Part shown: piece after piece, positions 51,448 through 60,746 of the stretch
Numbering within the stretch: position 1 is the stretch's first letter
How the letters are laid out: each line of letters opens with the position of its first letter
Assembly (NCBI RefSeq): GCF_004054105.1
Contig: NZ_SBLC01000005.1
Coordinates: 124,001 to 188,000, forward strand
Source: Falsigemmobacter intermedius
Lineage (GTDB): Bacteria > Pseudomonadota > Alphaproteobacteria > Rhodobacterales > Rhodobacteraceae
Length of the DNA: 64,000 nt
Direction of reading: 5' to 3'
The notes under the pieces: generated by a model
The model's input: only the letters and a program-made list of their open reading frames with translations
The model's database searches: none
What the model was told of the DNA's origin: nothing
Translations under genes and position numbers: made by a program

Positions 51448-54168
51448 TCACTCGGTCAGCGCATCATCCGCCGCGGCCTTCTTCGGCGCGGCCTTCTTTT
51501 TCGCGGCAGGTTTGGCGGCTGCGGCCTTTTTCGCCGGGGCCTTTTTCGCAGCCGGTTTCTTCGCTGTCTCAGCCTTCGGCTTCGCAGCCGTCTTCCGCGC
51601 GGGCTTTTTCACGGCTTTGGCGTTGACCAGCTCAATCGCCTGTTCGGCCGTGATCTCTTCCGGAGTGGTCTCTTTGGGCAGCGTGGCGTTCACTTTGCCC
51701 CATTTGATATAGGGCCCATAGCGGCCCGGCATGACCTGCATTTCGCCGCCATCCGGATGCTCGCCCAGCGAGCGCAGCGGCTCGGCGGCCGCGCCACGGG
51801 CAGCCCCGCGGGCCGCTTTCTGCGCCAGAACTTCGACGGCACGGTTCATGCCGATGGTGAAGACCTCTTCGGCGTCAGCAAGATTTGCGTAGACTTTCCC
51901 GTGCTTTACATAGGGCCCGAAGCGGCCAAGTGCGGCTTCGATCATCTCACCATCTTCGGGGTGCGGACCAATCTGGCGCGGCAGCGACAGCAGTTCTAGC
52001 GCCCGCTCATAGGTCAGTTGATCCGCGGCCCAGCCCTTCGGCAGGCTGGCGCGCGGGGGTTTGGGCACATCGGCCGTGGCCTCCCCCTTCTGCACATAGG
52101 GGCCAAAGCGGCCGGTGCGCAACGTGACCTCAACGCCGAAGTCATCGGTGCCCAGCACCTTACCGTCCAGCGCCGCCGCCGGATCATCCGCCGAGACCGA
52201 GATCGGGCGGGTGTAGCGGCACTCAGGGTAATTGCCGCAGCCGATGAACGCCCCGCCCGAACGCGCGGTTTTCAGATGCAGGCGGCCTGAGCCACAGGTC
52301 GGGCAACTGCGCGGATCTGAGCCATCGGCCCGCAGCGGATAGAGGTGGGGTGCGAGAAAATCATCAAGCTTGTCGAGGACTTCACTGATCCGCAGATCCG
52401 AGGTCTCACCGATTGAGGCCGAGAAATCACGCCAGAATCGCGCCAGAACGTCTTTCCAGGCCCGATCCCCCGCCGAGACGTCATCCAGTTCCGCCTCGAG
52501 ATCCGCGGTGAAGTCATATTCGACGTAGCGGCGGAAGAAATTCGTCAGGAAAGCCGTGACGAGCCGCCCCTTATCCGAAGGGATCAGGCGATTCTTGTCC
52601 TTGGTGACATATTCGCGGTCCTGAATCGTGGTGACGATCGAGGTATAGGTCGAAGGCCGCCCGATGCCGAGTTCTTCCATCCGCTTGATGAGCGTGGCTT
52701 CGGTATAGCGCGGCGGCGGCTGGGTGTGGTGTTGCAGCGCCAGCGAAGCGCCGTCCTGGCCCAGAACCATATTGGTCGCGCGGTCCGGCGGCGTGCCGAA
52801 TTCGGCGCCCTTCACATAGTCCGGGCGGCGCGCGTCTTTGGCACGGGTGACCGGCTCGCCCTGCATCACCTGGGGCAGTCGGGCGCTGTCCTCGCCGTCG
52901 TCATCGTCGCGGCCTTCGTCATAGACGCGCAGGAAGCCGTCAAACTGCACCACCTGACCGGTGGCGCGCAGTTCCACCTGGGCATCCGCGCTGGCGAAAT
53001 CCACTGTGGTCCGCTCAAGCCGGGCTGAGGCCATCTGCGAAGCGATGGTGCGCTTCCAGATCAGATCATAAAGGCGGCGCTGATCAGAGTCGGTGATTTT
53101 CAGCTGCTCAGGCGTGGCCGAAAGCACCGTCGGGCGGATACATTCATGTGCCTCCTGGGCGTTCTTTGCCTTGTTTTTATAGATGCGCGGGCTGTCGGGG
53201 ACGTAATTCGCGCCGTAGATGTCTTTGATCGCCGCACGGGCTGCGGTGATGGCTTCAGGCGCCATATCGATGCCGTCGGTCCGCATATAGGTGATGTGGC
53301 CCGCCTCATAGAGACGCTGCGCGGCCGCCATGGTGGCTTTCGAGCCCATGCCGAATTTGCGGCTGGCTTCCTGCTGCAGGGTCGAGGTCATGAAGGGCGG
53401 GAAGGGGTTGCGGGTCGCGGGCTTCGCTTCCACCGATTTCACGCTGAAGTCGCGCTTGTCGATGGCCGAGACGGCCAGCTCCGCCGCCGCCACCGTAGCC
53501 AGATCGAATTTATCGAGCTTTTTGCCGCCGAGAACGGTCAGGCGCGCCTCAATCTGCTGGCCGCGCGGGGTCAGCAGAGTGGCGGTCACCGACCAGTATT
53601 CGCGCGGGTTAAAGGCCTCAATCTCCATCTCGCGCTCAACGACAAGGCGCAGAACGACCGATTGCACCCGGCCTGCCGAGCGCGCGCCCGGCAGCTTGCG
53701 CCACAGAACCGGCGAGAGGTTAAAGCCCACCAGATAGTCCAGCGCCCGGCGGGCCAGATAGGCCTCAACCAGCGCGGTGTCGACATCGCGGGGCTTTTCC
53801 ATCGCGGCCAGGATCGCGGGTTTGGTGATGGCGTTGAACGCCACGCGGCTGACCTTCTTGCCCTTCTTGATCGAGGAGGCGAGCGCCTCCTGCAGGTGCC
53901 AGGAAATCGCCTCCCCCTCGCGGTCAGGGTCGGTTGCGAGGATCAGTTCGTCATCGGTCTTCAGCGCATCGGCAATCGCTTTGATATGCTTTTTGCTGTC
54001 GGCCGCGACTTCCCATTTCATCGAAAAATCGTCGTCAGGCAGAACCGAGCCATCCTTGGGGGGAAGGTCGCGAACATGGCCATAAGACGCCAGAACGGTA
54101 TAGCCGGGGCCAAGATATTTGTTGATAGTCTTGGCTTTAGCGGGCGACTCGACGACGACGACTGGCAT
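51448..54168 (-). CDS. topA: DNA topoisomerase I
   Basis: This 906-residue type IA topoisomerase relaxes negative supercoils. It has the Toprim start VVVVESPAKAKTINKYLG with Glu, the DPDREGEAISWHL motif, and the active-site Tyr in ITYMRTDGI. One C4 zinc finger (CPTCGSGRLHLKT...CGNYPEC) lies near 590-625, followed by repeated topo C-terminal domains (GRFGPYVQKGE, GRFGPYVKHGK, GRYGPYIKWGK). The tail after about 850 is Lys/Ala-rich (AKKPAAKKAPAKK) and probably binds DNA. ATG 54168 has AAGGAAGGA 4 nt upstream. It follows dprA closely, a common pairing. Confidence 0.97.
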   Translation of the reverse strand: MPVVVVESPAKAKTINKYLGPGYTVLASYGHVRDLPPKDGSVLPDDDFSMKWEVAADSKKHIKAIADALKTDDELILATDPDREGEAISWHLQEALASSIKKGKKVSRVAFNAITKPAILAAMEKPRDVDTALVEAYLARRALDYLVGFNLSPVLWRKLPGARSAGRVQSVVLRLVVEREMEIEAFNPREYWSVTATLLTPRGQQIEARLTVLGGKKLDKFDLATVAAAELAVSAIDKRDFSVKSVEAKPATRNPFPPFMTSTLQQEASRKFGMGSKATMAAAQRLYEAGHITYMRTDGIDMAPEAITAARAAIKDIYGANYVPDSPRIYKNKAKNAQEAHECIRPTVLSATPEQLKITDSDQRRLYDLIWKRTIASQMASARLERTTVDFASADAQVELRATGQVVQFDGFLRVYDEGRDDDDGEDSARLPQVMQGEPVTRAKDARRPDYVKGAEFGTPPDRATNMVLGQDGASLALQHHTQPPPRYTEATLIKRMEELGIGRPSTYTSIVTTIQDREYVTKDKNRLIPSDKGRLVTAFLTNFFRRYVEYDFTADLEAELDDVSAGDRAWKDVLARFWRDFSASIGETSDLRISEVLDKLDDFLAPHLYPLRADGSDPRSCPTCGSGRLHLKTARSGGAFIGCGNYPECRYTRPISVSADDPAAALDGKVLGTDDFGVEVTLRTGRFGPYVQKGEATADVPKPPRASLPKGWAADQLTYERALELLSLPRQIGPHPEDGEMIEAALGRFGPYVKHGKVYANLADAEEVFTIGMNRAVEVLAQKAARGAARGAAAEPLRSLGEHPDGGEMQVMPGRYGPYIKWGKVNATLPKETTPEEITAEQAIELVNAKAVKKPARKTAAKPKAETAKKPAAKKAPAKKAAAAKPAAKKKAAPKKAAADDALTE

Positions 54169-54252
54169 GGGGTCCTTCCTTGGCGCCACCAGGACAGCGG
54201 CAGCGGAGCAACATGGGGGTTGCCGGGCGGGTTTGTCAAGGAAGGCTGATCC

Positions 54253-55434
54253 TCACCCCTGGCGTGTGCCGGGGCTGCACAACAGGCCGCCAGGCCGCCG
54301 CTCGACGGCATTTTCAAGTTCCAGATGCAAAAGAGCGGGCGCCAGCTCAGCGGGGGGGATGCCAAGCTGGCGCAGCAGCTGATCCTCCGCGACCGGAGCA
54401 GGGGACAGCAGCGTCAGAATGCGCTCGCGCAGCGTGGGGCCGGGGCTGCGCTTTGCCGCAGCCGCCATGGCGCGGGCGATCGCTGCGCCCTGGCCGAGGG
54501 GGCGGGGGGGCGCGCTTTGCGGCAGCGGGTTGCGGGGCGGCGGGCGGCCCGTCACCTCCATCACATCACCGGCATGGCGGATCAGGGTGGCACCGTCGCG
54601 CAGCAGCATATTGCAGCCCTCGGCGCGCGGATCGAGCGGATGGCCCGGGACCACCAGCACCTCTCTGCCCTGATCAAGCGCATTGCGCGCGGTGATCAGA
54701 CTGCCAGAGCGTTGTGCGGCCTCGGTGATGATGACCGCACGGCTGAGGCCTGAGATCAGCCGGTTGCGCAGCGGGAAATGGCGGGTCATGGGCTTCATCC
54801 CTGGCGGCTGTTCACTCAGCAGGGTGCCGTGGCGGGCGATCAGCCGCGCAATATCGAGGTTCTCTTCCGGCCAGGGGCAGTCGGCACCGCCTGCCAGAAC
54901 GGCGATGGTGCGGCTTGGCCCGGCCCCTTCATGTGCTGCGCGGTCAATCCCGCGCGCCAGACCTGAGCAGATGATAAACCCCGCATTGGCCAGTTCAGAA
55001 GCCAGTTCCTTCGCAAGCCGCAGCCCCGCGCTGGAGGCATTGCGCGCGCCCACTATGGCCAGCGCGGGGGCGCGCAGCGGCAGAAGACTGCCCGCAATCC
55101 ACAGCACCGGGGGCGCATCGCTGAGCGTGCTGAGCGCGGCGGGATAATCCGCCTCGCCATGGCGCAGCAGGCGCAGCCCGGCGCGGGCGCCCCGGCGAAG
55201 TTCGTCTTCAGCACTTCTGACGGGGCAGGGGGTATAATCAGCGGTGCCCGCCGCCGCAGCAATGGCGGGCAATGCCTCAAGGGCGGCAGCGGCAGAGCCA
55301 TGTTCCGCGAGCAGCCGGTGAAAGGTCACCGGACCAACCCTGGGGGAGCGAATGAGGCGGAGCCACGACAATCTGTCGTCTTCCGCGGTGGGTGGGGTGA
55401 AGGGTGTGGTGGAAGATAACAAACGCTTTTCCAT
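54253..55434 (-). CDS. dprA: DNA processing protein DprA
   Basis: This 393-residue protein binds incoming single-stranded DNA and loads RecA during transformation or gene-transfer-agent uptake. An N-terminal HhH/SAM-like region (LIRSPRVGPVTFHRLL) precedes the Rossmann core (about 110-300): LAIVGARNASSAGLRLA, FIICSGLARGIDRAAHEG, VLAGGADCPWPEEN, FPLRNRLISGLS and EAAQRSGSLITARNAL. The C-terminal winged helix (about 325-390, ERILTLLSPAPVAEDQLLRQ) is present, as in longer DprA forms. It lies between tldD and topA on the same strand. Confidence 0.95.
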   Translation of the reverse strand: MEKRLLSSTTPFTPPTAEDDRLSWLRLIRSPRVGPVTFHRLLAEHGSAAAALEALPAIAAAAGTADYTPCPVRSAEDELRRGARAGLRLLRHGEADYPAALSTLSDAPPVLWIAGSLLPLRAPALAIVGARNASSAGLRLAKELASELANAGFIICSGLARGIDRAAHEGAGPSRTIAVLAGGADCPWPEENLDIARLIARHGTLLSEQPPGMKPMTRHFPLRNRLISGLSRAVIITEAAQRSGSLITARNALDQGREVLVVPGHPLDPRAEGCNMLLRDGATLIRHAGDVMEVTGRPPPRNPLPQSAPPRPLGQGAAIARAMAAAAKRSPGPTLRERILTLLSPAPVAEDQLLRQLGIPPAELAPALLHLELENAVERRPGGLLCSPGTRQG

Positions 55435-55544
55435 CGCAACCTCGCCTCATCCGCACAGCCAGATTGCCCCTGATTGGTTAACCCCCGGTAAATTTTCCGG
55501 GGGCAAACCGATTATTTTCGCGCTATGCGTGTTTTTCTTCGCGC

Positions 55545-56966
55545 TCAGGCTGCAGAGCCGCCGACGGTCAGCCCGCCCAGCAGCAGAGAGGGCTGGCCAA
55601 CGCCCACGGGCACCCACTGACCGGCTTTGCCGCAGTTGCCCACACCGGGATCCAGCGCGAAATCATTGCCGATCCCGCGGATCAGCCCCATGGCGGTCGG
55701 ACCGTCGCCGATCAGCGTGGCCCCTTTCAGCGCCTCGCCGACCACGCCGTTGCGCACGCGGTAGGCCTCGGTGCAGTTGAAGACGAATTTGCCGTTGGTG
55801 ATATCCACCTGCCCGCCGCCAAAGCCGACGGCGTAGATGCCGTCTTTCAGATCGGCCAGCATGGCTTTGGGATCATCTTTCCCGTCGATCATGAAGGTAT
55901 TGGTCATGCGGGGCATCGGGATATGGGCATAGCCCTCGCGCCGGCCATTGCCGGTCGGGGCCACGCCCATCAGCCGCGCATTCTGGCGGTCCTGCATGTA
56001 GCCGACCAGAATGCCGTCCTCGATCAGCACGTTGCGCGCAGAGGGCGTGCCCTCATCGTCGATGGTGACCGAGCCACGGCGGTCCGCGATGGTGCCGTCA
56101 TCGACGACGGTGACGCCGCGGGCGGCCACCTGTTCGCCGATGCGGCCCGAGAAGGCCGAGACGCCCTTGCGGTTGAAATCGCCCTCAAGGCCATGGCCCA
56201 CCGCCTCATGCAGCAGCACACCCGGCCAGCCGGGGCCGACCATGACATCGAACTGCCCCGCCGGAGCGGCCACGGCGCCCAGGTTCACGCCCGCAATGCG
56301 GATCGCTTCGCGCACAACACCCTGCCAGTGCTCACGCTGCATCAGACCGTCAAGCGTGATCCGCCCGCCGCCCCCCGAAGAGCCGGTCTCACGGCGGCCG
56401 TTCTCCTCAAGGATGACCGAGATGTTCAGCCGCGCCATGGGGCGGATGTCACCGATGCGCAGCCCCTCGGGGCGCAGGATCTCAATCTCCTGCAGTGAGG
56501 CGGCCATGGAAGCTGTCACCTGAACGACACGGGCGTCAAGCTCACGCGCGAAGCTGTCGATCTCGCGGAGGGTCTCGACGCGAATCGCAAACTCCGAGCC
56601 CGAAAGGGGATTTTCATCGGTGTAAAGGCGACGATTGGTCCCGGCGGGGGCGTCGGCAAGGGTGCCGCCGCCTTCTCCGACGGCGAGTCGTGCGGTTTCA
56701 GCCGCGCGCCGAAGGGCGGAAATTGAGATCTCAGTCGCATGGGCATAGCCCGCCACCTCACCGCGTACGGCCCGAAGACCGAAGCCTTCTGAGGCGTCAT
56801 AACTCGCCTGACGGATGCGCCCGTCGTCGAGCACCAGGGCCTCAGAACGCTTGCGTTCAAGGAAAATCTCGCCATCATCGGCCCCCGACAGGGCCTCCCT
56901 GAGAACGGCGAGTGCCTCGGCCTCGTCGAGGCGGGTCTCAAAGGGACGGAAGCGATCCTCAGCCAT
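55545..56966 (-). CDS. tldD: Metalloprotease TldD
   Basis: This 473-residue zinc protease works with TldE/PmbA, and in E. coli the pair degrades antitoxin CcdA and matures microcin B17 and unfolded peptides. It has the catalytic HEAVGHGLEGD (HExxxH) motif, the third ligand region near NCTEAY, and the N-terminal LERKRSEALVLDDGRIRQ and SEGFGLRAVRGEVAGYA. ATG 56966 is chosen; upstream codons to 57011 lack similarity. tldE is not in the window. The gene is divergent from ctaC across 200 nt. Confidence 0.96.
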   Translation of the reverse strand: MAEDRFRPFETRLDEAEALAVLREALSGADDGEIFLERKRSEALVLDDGRIRQASYDASEGFGLRAVRGEVAGYAHATEISISALRRAAETARLAVGEGGGTLADAPAGTNRRLYTDENPLSGSEFAIRVETLREIDSFARELDARVVQVTASMAASLQEIEILRPEGLRIGDIRPMARLNISVILEENGRRETGSSGGGGRITLDGLMQREHWQGVVREAIRIAGVNLGAVAAPAGQFDVMVGPGWPGVLLHEAVGHGLEGDFNRKGVSAFSGRIGEQVAARGVTVVDDGTIADRRGSVTIDDEGTPSARNVLIEDGILVGYMQDRQNARLMGVAPTGNGRREGYAHIPMPRMTNTFMIDGKDDPKAMLADLKDGIYAVGFGGGQVDITNGKFVFNCTEAYRVRNGVVGEALKGATLIGDGPTAMGLIRGIGNDFALDPGVGNCGKAGQWVPVGVGQPSLLLGGLTVGGSAA

Positions 56967-57065
56967 CGGGATACCTTTCTGCTGGTCTGCACATGTCCTG
57001 ACTGAGAGCAAGCTTTGCCACTGTCAACGATGGTTTCGCTTGTCCCGGGTGCGACAATATGGTTT

Positions 57066-57138
57066 CTCCCCTGGACAGGAACAACGGGATTCTGCCTTTT
57101 ACAGGGGAGGGTCTGCGCTAAGCGGCAGATTTCGCCGC
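57066..57138 (+). promoter_or_regulatory. Structured leader region upstream of ctaC
   Basis: Arms CTCCCCTG (57066-57073) and CAGGGGAG (57102-57109) are 28 nt apart. A second hairpin, GCGGC/GCCGC (57122-57138), follows 28 nt before the ctaC ATG. They could fold in the mRNA or mark a protein-binding dyad controlling the oxidase operon. Confidence 0.35.
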
Positions 57139-57166
57139 ACCACGACGGGACGTACGGGATTTTAAC

Positions 57167-58066
57167 ATGCGTTTTGCAACCACTCTTCCGGCCAGCCTGA
57201 CCGCAGTGGCGGCCGTGCTCGCCGCACAAGCTGCATCGGCTCAGGACAGCCTGCCGGTGGTCGGTCGTCCGGTTGATAAGGCCATTGGTTTTCAGCCGGC
57301 TTCAACCGAACTGGCCCGCGAACTGCAATGGCTGGACGGCTTCATTCTCTACATCATCACCGCGATCACCATTTTCGTGACCGGCCTGCTGATCTGGAGC
57401 ATCGTGCGCTACAACCGCCGTGCGAACCCGAAGCCCGCAACCTTCACTCATAACTCGCCCATCGAAGTCGCATGGACGGTTCTGCCGATCATCATTCTGA
57501 TCGTCATCGGTGCCTTCTCGCTGCCGGTTCTGTTCAAGCAGCAGGAAATGCCGGCGGCCGATATCACCGTGAAGGTGACCGGCAAGCAGTGGTACTGGAC
57601 CTATGAGTACCCCGAGCATGAAGTTGAATTCGACAGCTATATGATCGGCGCTCCGGCGACCGGCGGCGACAACCGTCTGACCGCTGAAGTTGAGCAGCAG
57701 CTGATCGATGCCGGTTACACCAAAGAGGACTTCCTGCTGGCCACCGATACCGCAATGGTCGTTCCGGTCGGCAAAACCATCCTCGTTCAGGTGACGGCGG
57801 CAGACGTGATCCACTCCTGGACCATCCCGGCCTTCGGCGTGAAACAGGACGGTGTTCCGGGTCGCCTCGCACAGCTGTGGTTCAATGCCGAGAAAGAGGG
57901 CATCTATTTCGGTCAGTGCTCGGAACTCTGCGGCATCGCCCATGCTTACATGCCCATCACGGTGAAAGTCGTCTCGGAAGCGGAATACGCCGCCTGGGTT
58001 GAGCGCGCGAAAGCCGGTGAATACGCCTATCTGCCCAAAGCCCAGACCCTCGCTTCGGCGAACTGA
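57167..58066 (+). CDS. ctaC: Cytochrome c oxidase subunit II (aa3 type)
   Basis: This 299-residue subunit holds the CuA centre that takes electrons from cytochrome c. It has a signal peptide (to about ASA, 25), two membrane helices (about 57-80 and 98-118), and the periplasmic CuA domain (about 125-285). The ligands lie in [16 protein letters not shown] and [12 protein letters not shown], and the aromatic electron entry is [12 protein letters not shown]. Subunit I is not in this window. It heads an operon with ctaB, a small ORF, ctaG and ctaE; a stem-loop separates it from ctaB. Confidence 0.97.
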   Translation: MRFATTLPASLTAVAAVLAAQAASAQDSLPVVGRPVDKAIGFQPASTELARELQWLDGFILYIITAITIFVTGLLIWSIVRYNRRANPKPATFTHNSPIEVAWTVLPIIILIVIGAFSLPVLFKQQEMPAADITVKVTGKQWYWTYEYPEHEVEFDSYMIGAPATGGDNRLTAEVEQQLIDAGYTKEDFLLATDTAMVVPVGKTILVQVTAADVIHSWTIPAFGVKQDGVPGRLAQLWFNAEKEGIYFGQCSELCGIAHAYMPITVKVVSEAEYAAWVERAKAGEYAYLPKAQTLASAN

Positions 58067-58088
58067 GCCAAACTGACTGACGGAGGTC

Positions 58089-58111
58089 CGGGCCGCACTT
58101 CCTGCGGCCCG
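58089..58111 (+). other. Intercistronic hairpin between ctaC and ctaB
   Basis: CGGGCCGCA/TGCGGCCCG is a perfect 9-bp stem with a 5-nt loop and no U-tract. It probably stabilises the ctaC end of the mRNA or lowers read-through into ctaB, giving more subunit II than heme O synthase. Confidence 0.6.
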
Positions 58112-58128
58112 TGACGGGAGACGGAAGA

Positions 58129-59073
58129 ATGACTGATCTGCGCGCCAGCGAAATGACTCATACCGCCCCCAATGAGGCGGGTTTCGGTGACTACGTCGCT
58201 TTGCTGAAGCCGCGCGTCATGTCTTTGGTGGTTTTCACCGCCATGGTGGGCCTTCTGGTGGCGCCGGTTTCGGTGCATCCCTTTGTGGCGGCCACCTCGA
58301 TCCTTTTCATCGCATTGGGCGGCGGCGCGTCGGGCTCGCTGAACATGTGGTATGACGCCGATATCGACCGGGTGATGAAGCGCACTTCCTCGCGTCCTGT
58401 GCCCTCGGGCCGGGTGCAGCCGGGGGAGGCGCTTGGTCTGGGCCTTGCGCTCTCGGGGATTTCGGTTCTGATGCTGGGACTTGCGGCCAACTGGTTTGCC
58501 GCCACCTTCCTCGCCTTCACCATTTTCTTCTATGCCGTGATCTACACGATCTGGCTGAAACGCTCGACGCCGCAGAATATCGTCATCGGCGGCGCCTCGG
58601 GGGCCTTCCCTCCGATGATCGGCTGGGCCTGCGCCACGGGCGGCATCTCGATTGAGAGCGTGATGATGTTCATGCTCATCTTCTTCTGGACGCCGCCGCA
58701 CTTCTGGGCCCTGGCGCTGTTCATGAACGCGGATTACGAAAAAGCCGGCGTGCCGATGCTGACCGTGACTCACGGCCGCAAAGTGACCCGCAATCATATC
58801 CTTGGCTATACCGTGGTGCTGGCCCCGATCGCGATCGGCGCGGCCTTCACCTCCATCGGCGGGCCGCTGACCCTGGCGGTGGCGCTGGTGCTGAACGCCT
58901 GGTTCCTGATCGGTGCCTTCCGCATCCGGAAACGCGAAGAGGCGGTGGCAAAGGCTGACAACTATGCGGCTGAGCGGAAATTCTTCCGCTTCTCGCTGGC
59001 CTATCTTTTCCTGCACTTTACGGCCTTTATGGCCGAGGCAGCCCTGAAGGCTGCCGGATACGGCGGATGGTAA
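58129..59073 (+). CDS. ctaB: Protoheme IX farnesyltransferase (heme O synthase)
   Basis: This 314-residue inner-membrane prenyltransferase has about eight helices and adds farnesyl to heme B to make heme O, the precursor of heme A for this oxidase. The catalytic Asp-rich motif is NMWYDADIDRVMKRT, and the LLKPRVMSLVVFTAMVG helix and TPPHFWALALF are family markers. ATG 58129 follows GGAGACGGAAGA; the frame extends to a GTG at 58111. Its end overlaps or abuts the small ORF. Confidence 0.96.
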   Translation: MTDLRASEMTHTAPNEAGFGDYVALLKPRVMSLVVFTAMVGLLVAPVSVHPFVAATSILFIALGGGASGSLNMWYDADIDRVMKRTSSRPVPSGRVQPGEALGLGLALSGISVLMLGLAANWFAATFLAFTIFFYAVIYTIWLKRSTPQNIVIGGASGAFPPMIGWACATGGISIESVMMFMLIFFWTPPHFWALALFMNADYEKAGVPMLTVTHGRKVTRNHILGYTVVLAPIAIGAAFTSIGGPLTLAVALVLNAWFLIGAFRIRKREEAVAKADNYAAERKFFRFSLAYLFLHFTAFMAEAALKAAGYGGW

Positions 59074-59075
59074 TC

Positions 59076-59264
59076 ATGAGCGGTAAAACCTTTTTCACCC
59101 CTGAGCATGAGCTGCATAAGCGCCGCTTCAGCCGCAATATGGGCCTTGGCCTTGTGCTGGTGGGTTTTGTGGCGCTGGTCTTTGGCCTGACCGTTGTTAA
59201 GGTGACCCGCGGGGAGCTGCAGGAAACCTATTCGCAGCAAAACCACAGCGGTGCGCAGCCATGA
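59076..59264 (+). CDS. Small membrane protein of the cytochrome oxidase operon (CtaF/CoxF-like)
   Basis: This 62-residue protein has a basic N-terminus (TPEHELHKRRFSRNMG) and one hydrophobic helix (about 21-41, LGLVLVGFVALVFGL), then a short polar tail. Small ORFs of this type lie between ctaB and ctaG in Paracoccus and Rhodobacter, and are thought to help oxidase assembly. ATG 59076 or ATG 59067 could be the start; 59067 overlaps the ctaB stop. It overlaps ctaG by ATGA. Family assigned by position and appearance. Confidence 0.83.
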   Translation: MSGKTFFTPEHELHKRRFSRNMGLGLVLVGFVALVFGLTVVKVTRGELQETYSQQNHSGAQP

Positions 59265-59833
59265 ACCAGAGCAGCAAAACGGCACTCCAGCTGGGCGGTG
59301 TGGTGGTGCTGATGGCATCGCTGTCTTTCGCAGCCGTGCCGTTTTACGACTGGTTCTGCCGGGTGACCGGTTTTGGCGGCACCACGAACCAGGCCGCCGC
59401 AGCGCCGGATCAGGTGCTCGACAGGGTCATGAAGGTGCGGTTTGACGCCGGTGTTGCTTCGGGCATGCCCTGGACCTTCCGTCCGCTTCAGCGGGAGATG
59501 GAGATCCGCATCGGTGAGACGGGTCTGGCCTTTTATGAGGCACATAACCCCACCGACCGCCCCGTTGCGGGCACCGCAAGTTTCAATGTCGCCCCCTTCT
59601 CGGCGGGCAGCTTCTTTACCAAAATCGACTGCTTCTGCTTTACTCAGCAGATTCTGCAGCCCGGTGAAACCGTGCAGATGCCGGTGACCTTCTTTATCGA
59701 CCCGGAACTGGTGAACGACCGCGAAGCCAAATTCGTGCGCGAGCTCACTCTTTCCTACACATTTCACACGACAGACCTGCCCGCGGAGCAGGCGGCCCTT
59801 CAGCCGTCTGGTACCGGAACGGTGGCCAACTGA
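59261..59833 (+). CDS. ctaG: Cytochrome c oxidase assembly protein CtaG (Cox11 type)
   Basis: This 190-residue protein inserts copper into the CuB site of subunit I. One N-terminal membrane helix (about 10-30) leads to a periplasmic immunoglobulin-like domain. The copper-binding motif CFCF is in KIDCFCFTQQ, and VPFYDWFCRVTGFGGTT is the typical post-helix segment with a further conserved Cys. DPELVNDREAK and LSYTFHTT close the domain. It overlaps the small ORF upstream, and ctaE follows after 21 nt. Confidence 0.97.
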   Translation: MNQSSKTALQLGGVVVLMASLSFAAVPFYDWFCRVTGFGGTTNQAAAAPDQVLDRVMKVRFDAGVASGMPWTFRPLQREMEIRIGETGLAFYEAHNPTDRPVAGTASFNVAPFSAGSFFTKIDCFCFTQQILQPGETVQMPVTFFIDPELVNDREAKFVRELTLSYTFHTTDLPAEQAALQPSGTGTVAN

Positions 59834-59854
59834 CGCAAACGAGGGACAAGCGTA

Positions 59855-60655
59855 ATGGCTCACGCAAAGAACCACGACTACCATATTCTGCCGCCATCGA
59901 GCCTGCCGTTTATCGCAGCCGTGGCAACCTTCATTATGCTCTTTGGCGCCGTGCTGTGGATGAAGGGGATGACTCCCTGGATGTTCGCCATCGGTTTCGT
60001 CGGCGTGCTTTACGTCTTCTACGCCTGGTGGGCCAATGTGGTTCATGAAGGCCAGACCGGCGACCACACTCCGGTGGTGCAGATCGGCCTGCGCTATGGC
60101 GTGCTGCTGTTCATCATCTCGGAACTCATGTTCTTCGTCGCATGGTTCTGGAGCTTCTTTAAGCATGCGCTTTACCCGATGGGGCCGGACAGCCCGATCC
60201 GTGACGGCGTCTGGCCGCCGGCTGGCATTGAAGTGTTCGATCCCTGGCACCTGCCGCTGATCAACACGCTGATCCTGCTCTGCTCGGGCGCAGCCTGCAC
60301 CTGGGCGCACCATGCCATCGCCCATGAGAACAACCGCAAAGACATGATCAACGGCCTGGCGCTGGCGATTGTTCTGGCCGTGTTCTTCACCTTCTTCCAG
60401 GCCTATGAATATACCCACGCGGCCTTCGGCTTCTCGGGCAATATCTATGGCGCCAACTTCTTCATGGCGACCGGCTTCCACGGCTTCCACGTCATCGTCG
60501 GCACCATCTTCCTCTTCGTCTGCATGGTGCGTGCGATGAAGGGCCATTTCACGCCGCAGCAGCACGTTGGTTTTGAGGCCGCTGCCTGGTACTGGCACTT
60601 CGTGGATGTGGTCTGGCTGTTCCTCTTCGCCGTGATCTACGTCTGGGGCCGCTGA
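59855..60655 (+). CDS. ctaE: Cytochrome c oxidase subunit III
   Basis: This 266-residue subunit has seven predicted helices. Markers are [15 protein letters not shown] at the start, [15 protein letters not shown] (with the conserved acidic residue), the HHAIAHENN segment and [15 protein letters not shown]. The last helix contains [14 protein letters not shown]. Subunit III stabilises the core and its proton uptake. GAGGGA precedes the ATG. It ends the oxidase operon; two hairpins follow before the SURF1 gene. Confidence 0.97.
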   Translation: MAHAKNHDYHILPPSSLPFIAAVATFIMLFGAVLWMKGMTPWMFAIGFVGVLYVFYAWWANVVHEGQTGDHTPVVQIGLRYGVLLFIISELMFFVAWFWSFFKHALYPMGPDSPIRDGVWPPAGIEVFDPWHLPLINTLILLCSGAACTWAHHAIAHENNRKDMINGLALAIVLAVFFTFFQAYEYTHAAFGFSGNIYGANFFMATGFHGFHVIVGTIFLFVCMVRAMKGHFTPQQHVGFEAAAWYWHFVDVVWLFLFAVIYVWGR

Positions 60656-60662
60656 TCTGCTG

Positions 60663-60683
60663 AGGCAGGGCTTGCCCCTGCCT
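60663..60683 (+). other. Hairpin downstream of ctaE
   Basis: AGGCAGGG-CTTGC-CCCTGCCT is an 8-bp perfect stem 7 nt after the ctaE stop. It precedes a better terminator-like hairpin. Confidence 0.5.
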
Positions 60684-60702
60684 TCTGCCCAAGGCAATAG
60701 TG

Positions 60703-60736
60703 CGCGGACCCTTTCGGGTCCGCGTTTGACTTTTCG
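60703..60736 (+). terminator. Terminator between ctaE and the SURF1 gene
   Basis: CGCGGACCC-TTTC-GGGTCCGCG is followed by TTTGACTTTT. It lies just before the SURF1 start, so read-through or a promoter nearby must express that gene. Confidence 0.75.
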
Positions 60737-60746
60737 GGATGCCCTC

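Noticed and set aside
51448-51620. Lys/Ala-rich repeat at the end of topA as a novel tandem element
   Set aside because: Such basic tails are common in alphaproteobacterial TopA proteins and are simply low-complexity DNA-binding extensions.
54253-55434. dprA as evidence for a local competence or gene-transfer-agent locus
   Set aside because: dprA is a widespread housekeeping-position gene beside topA, and no com or GTA structural genes are present nearby.
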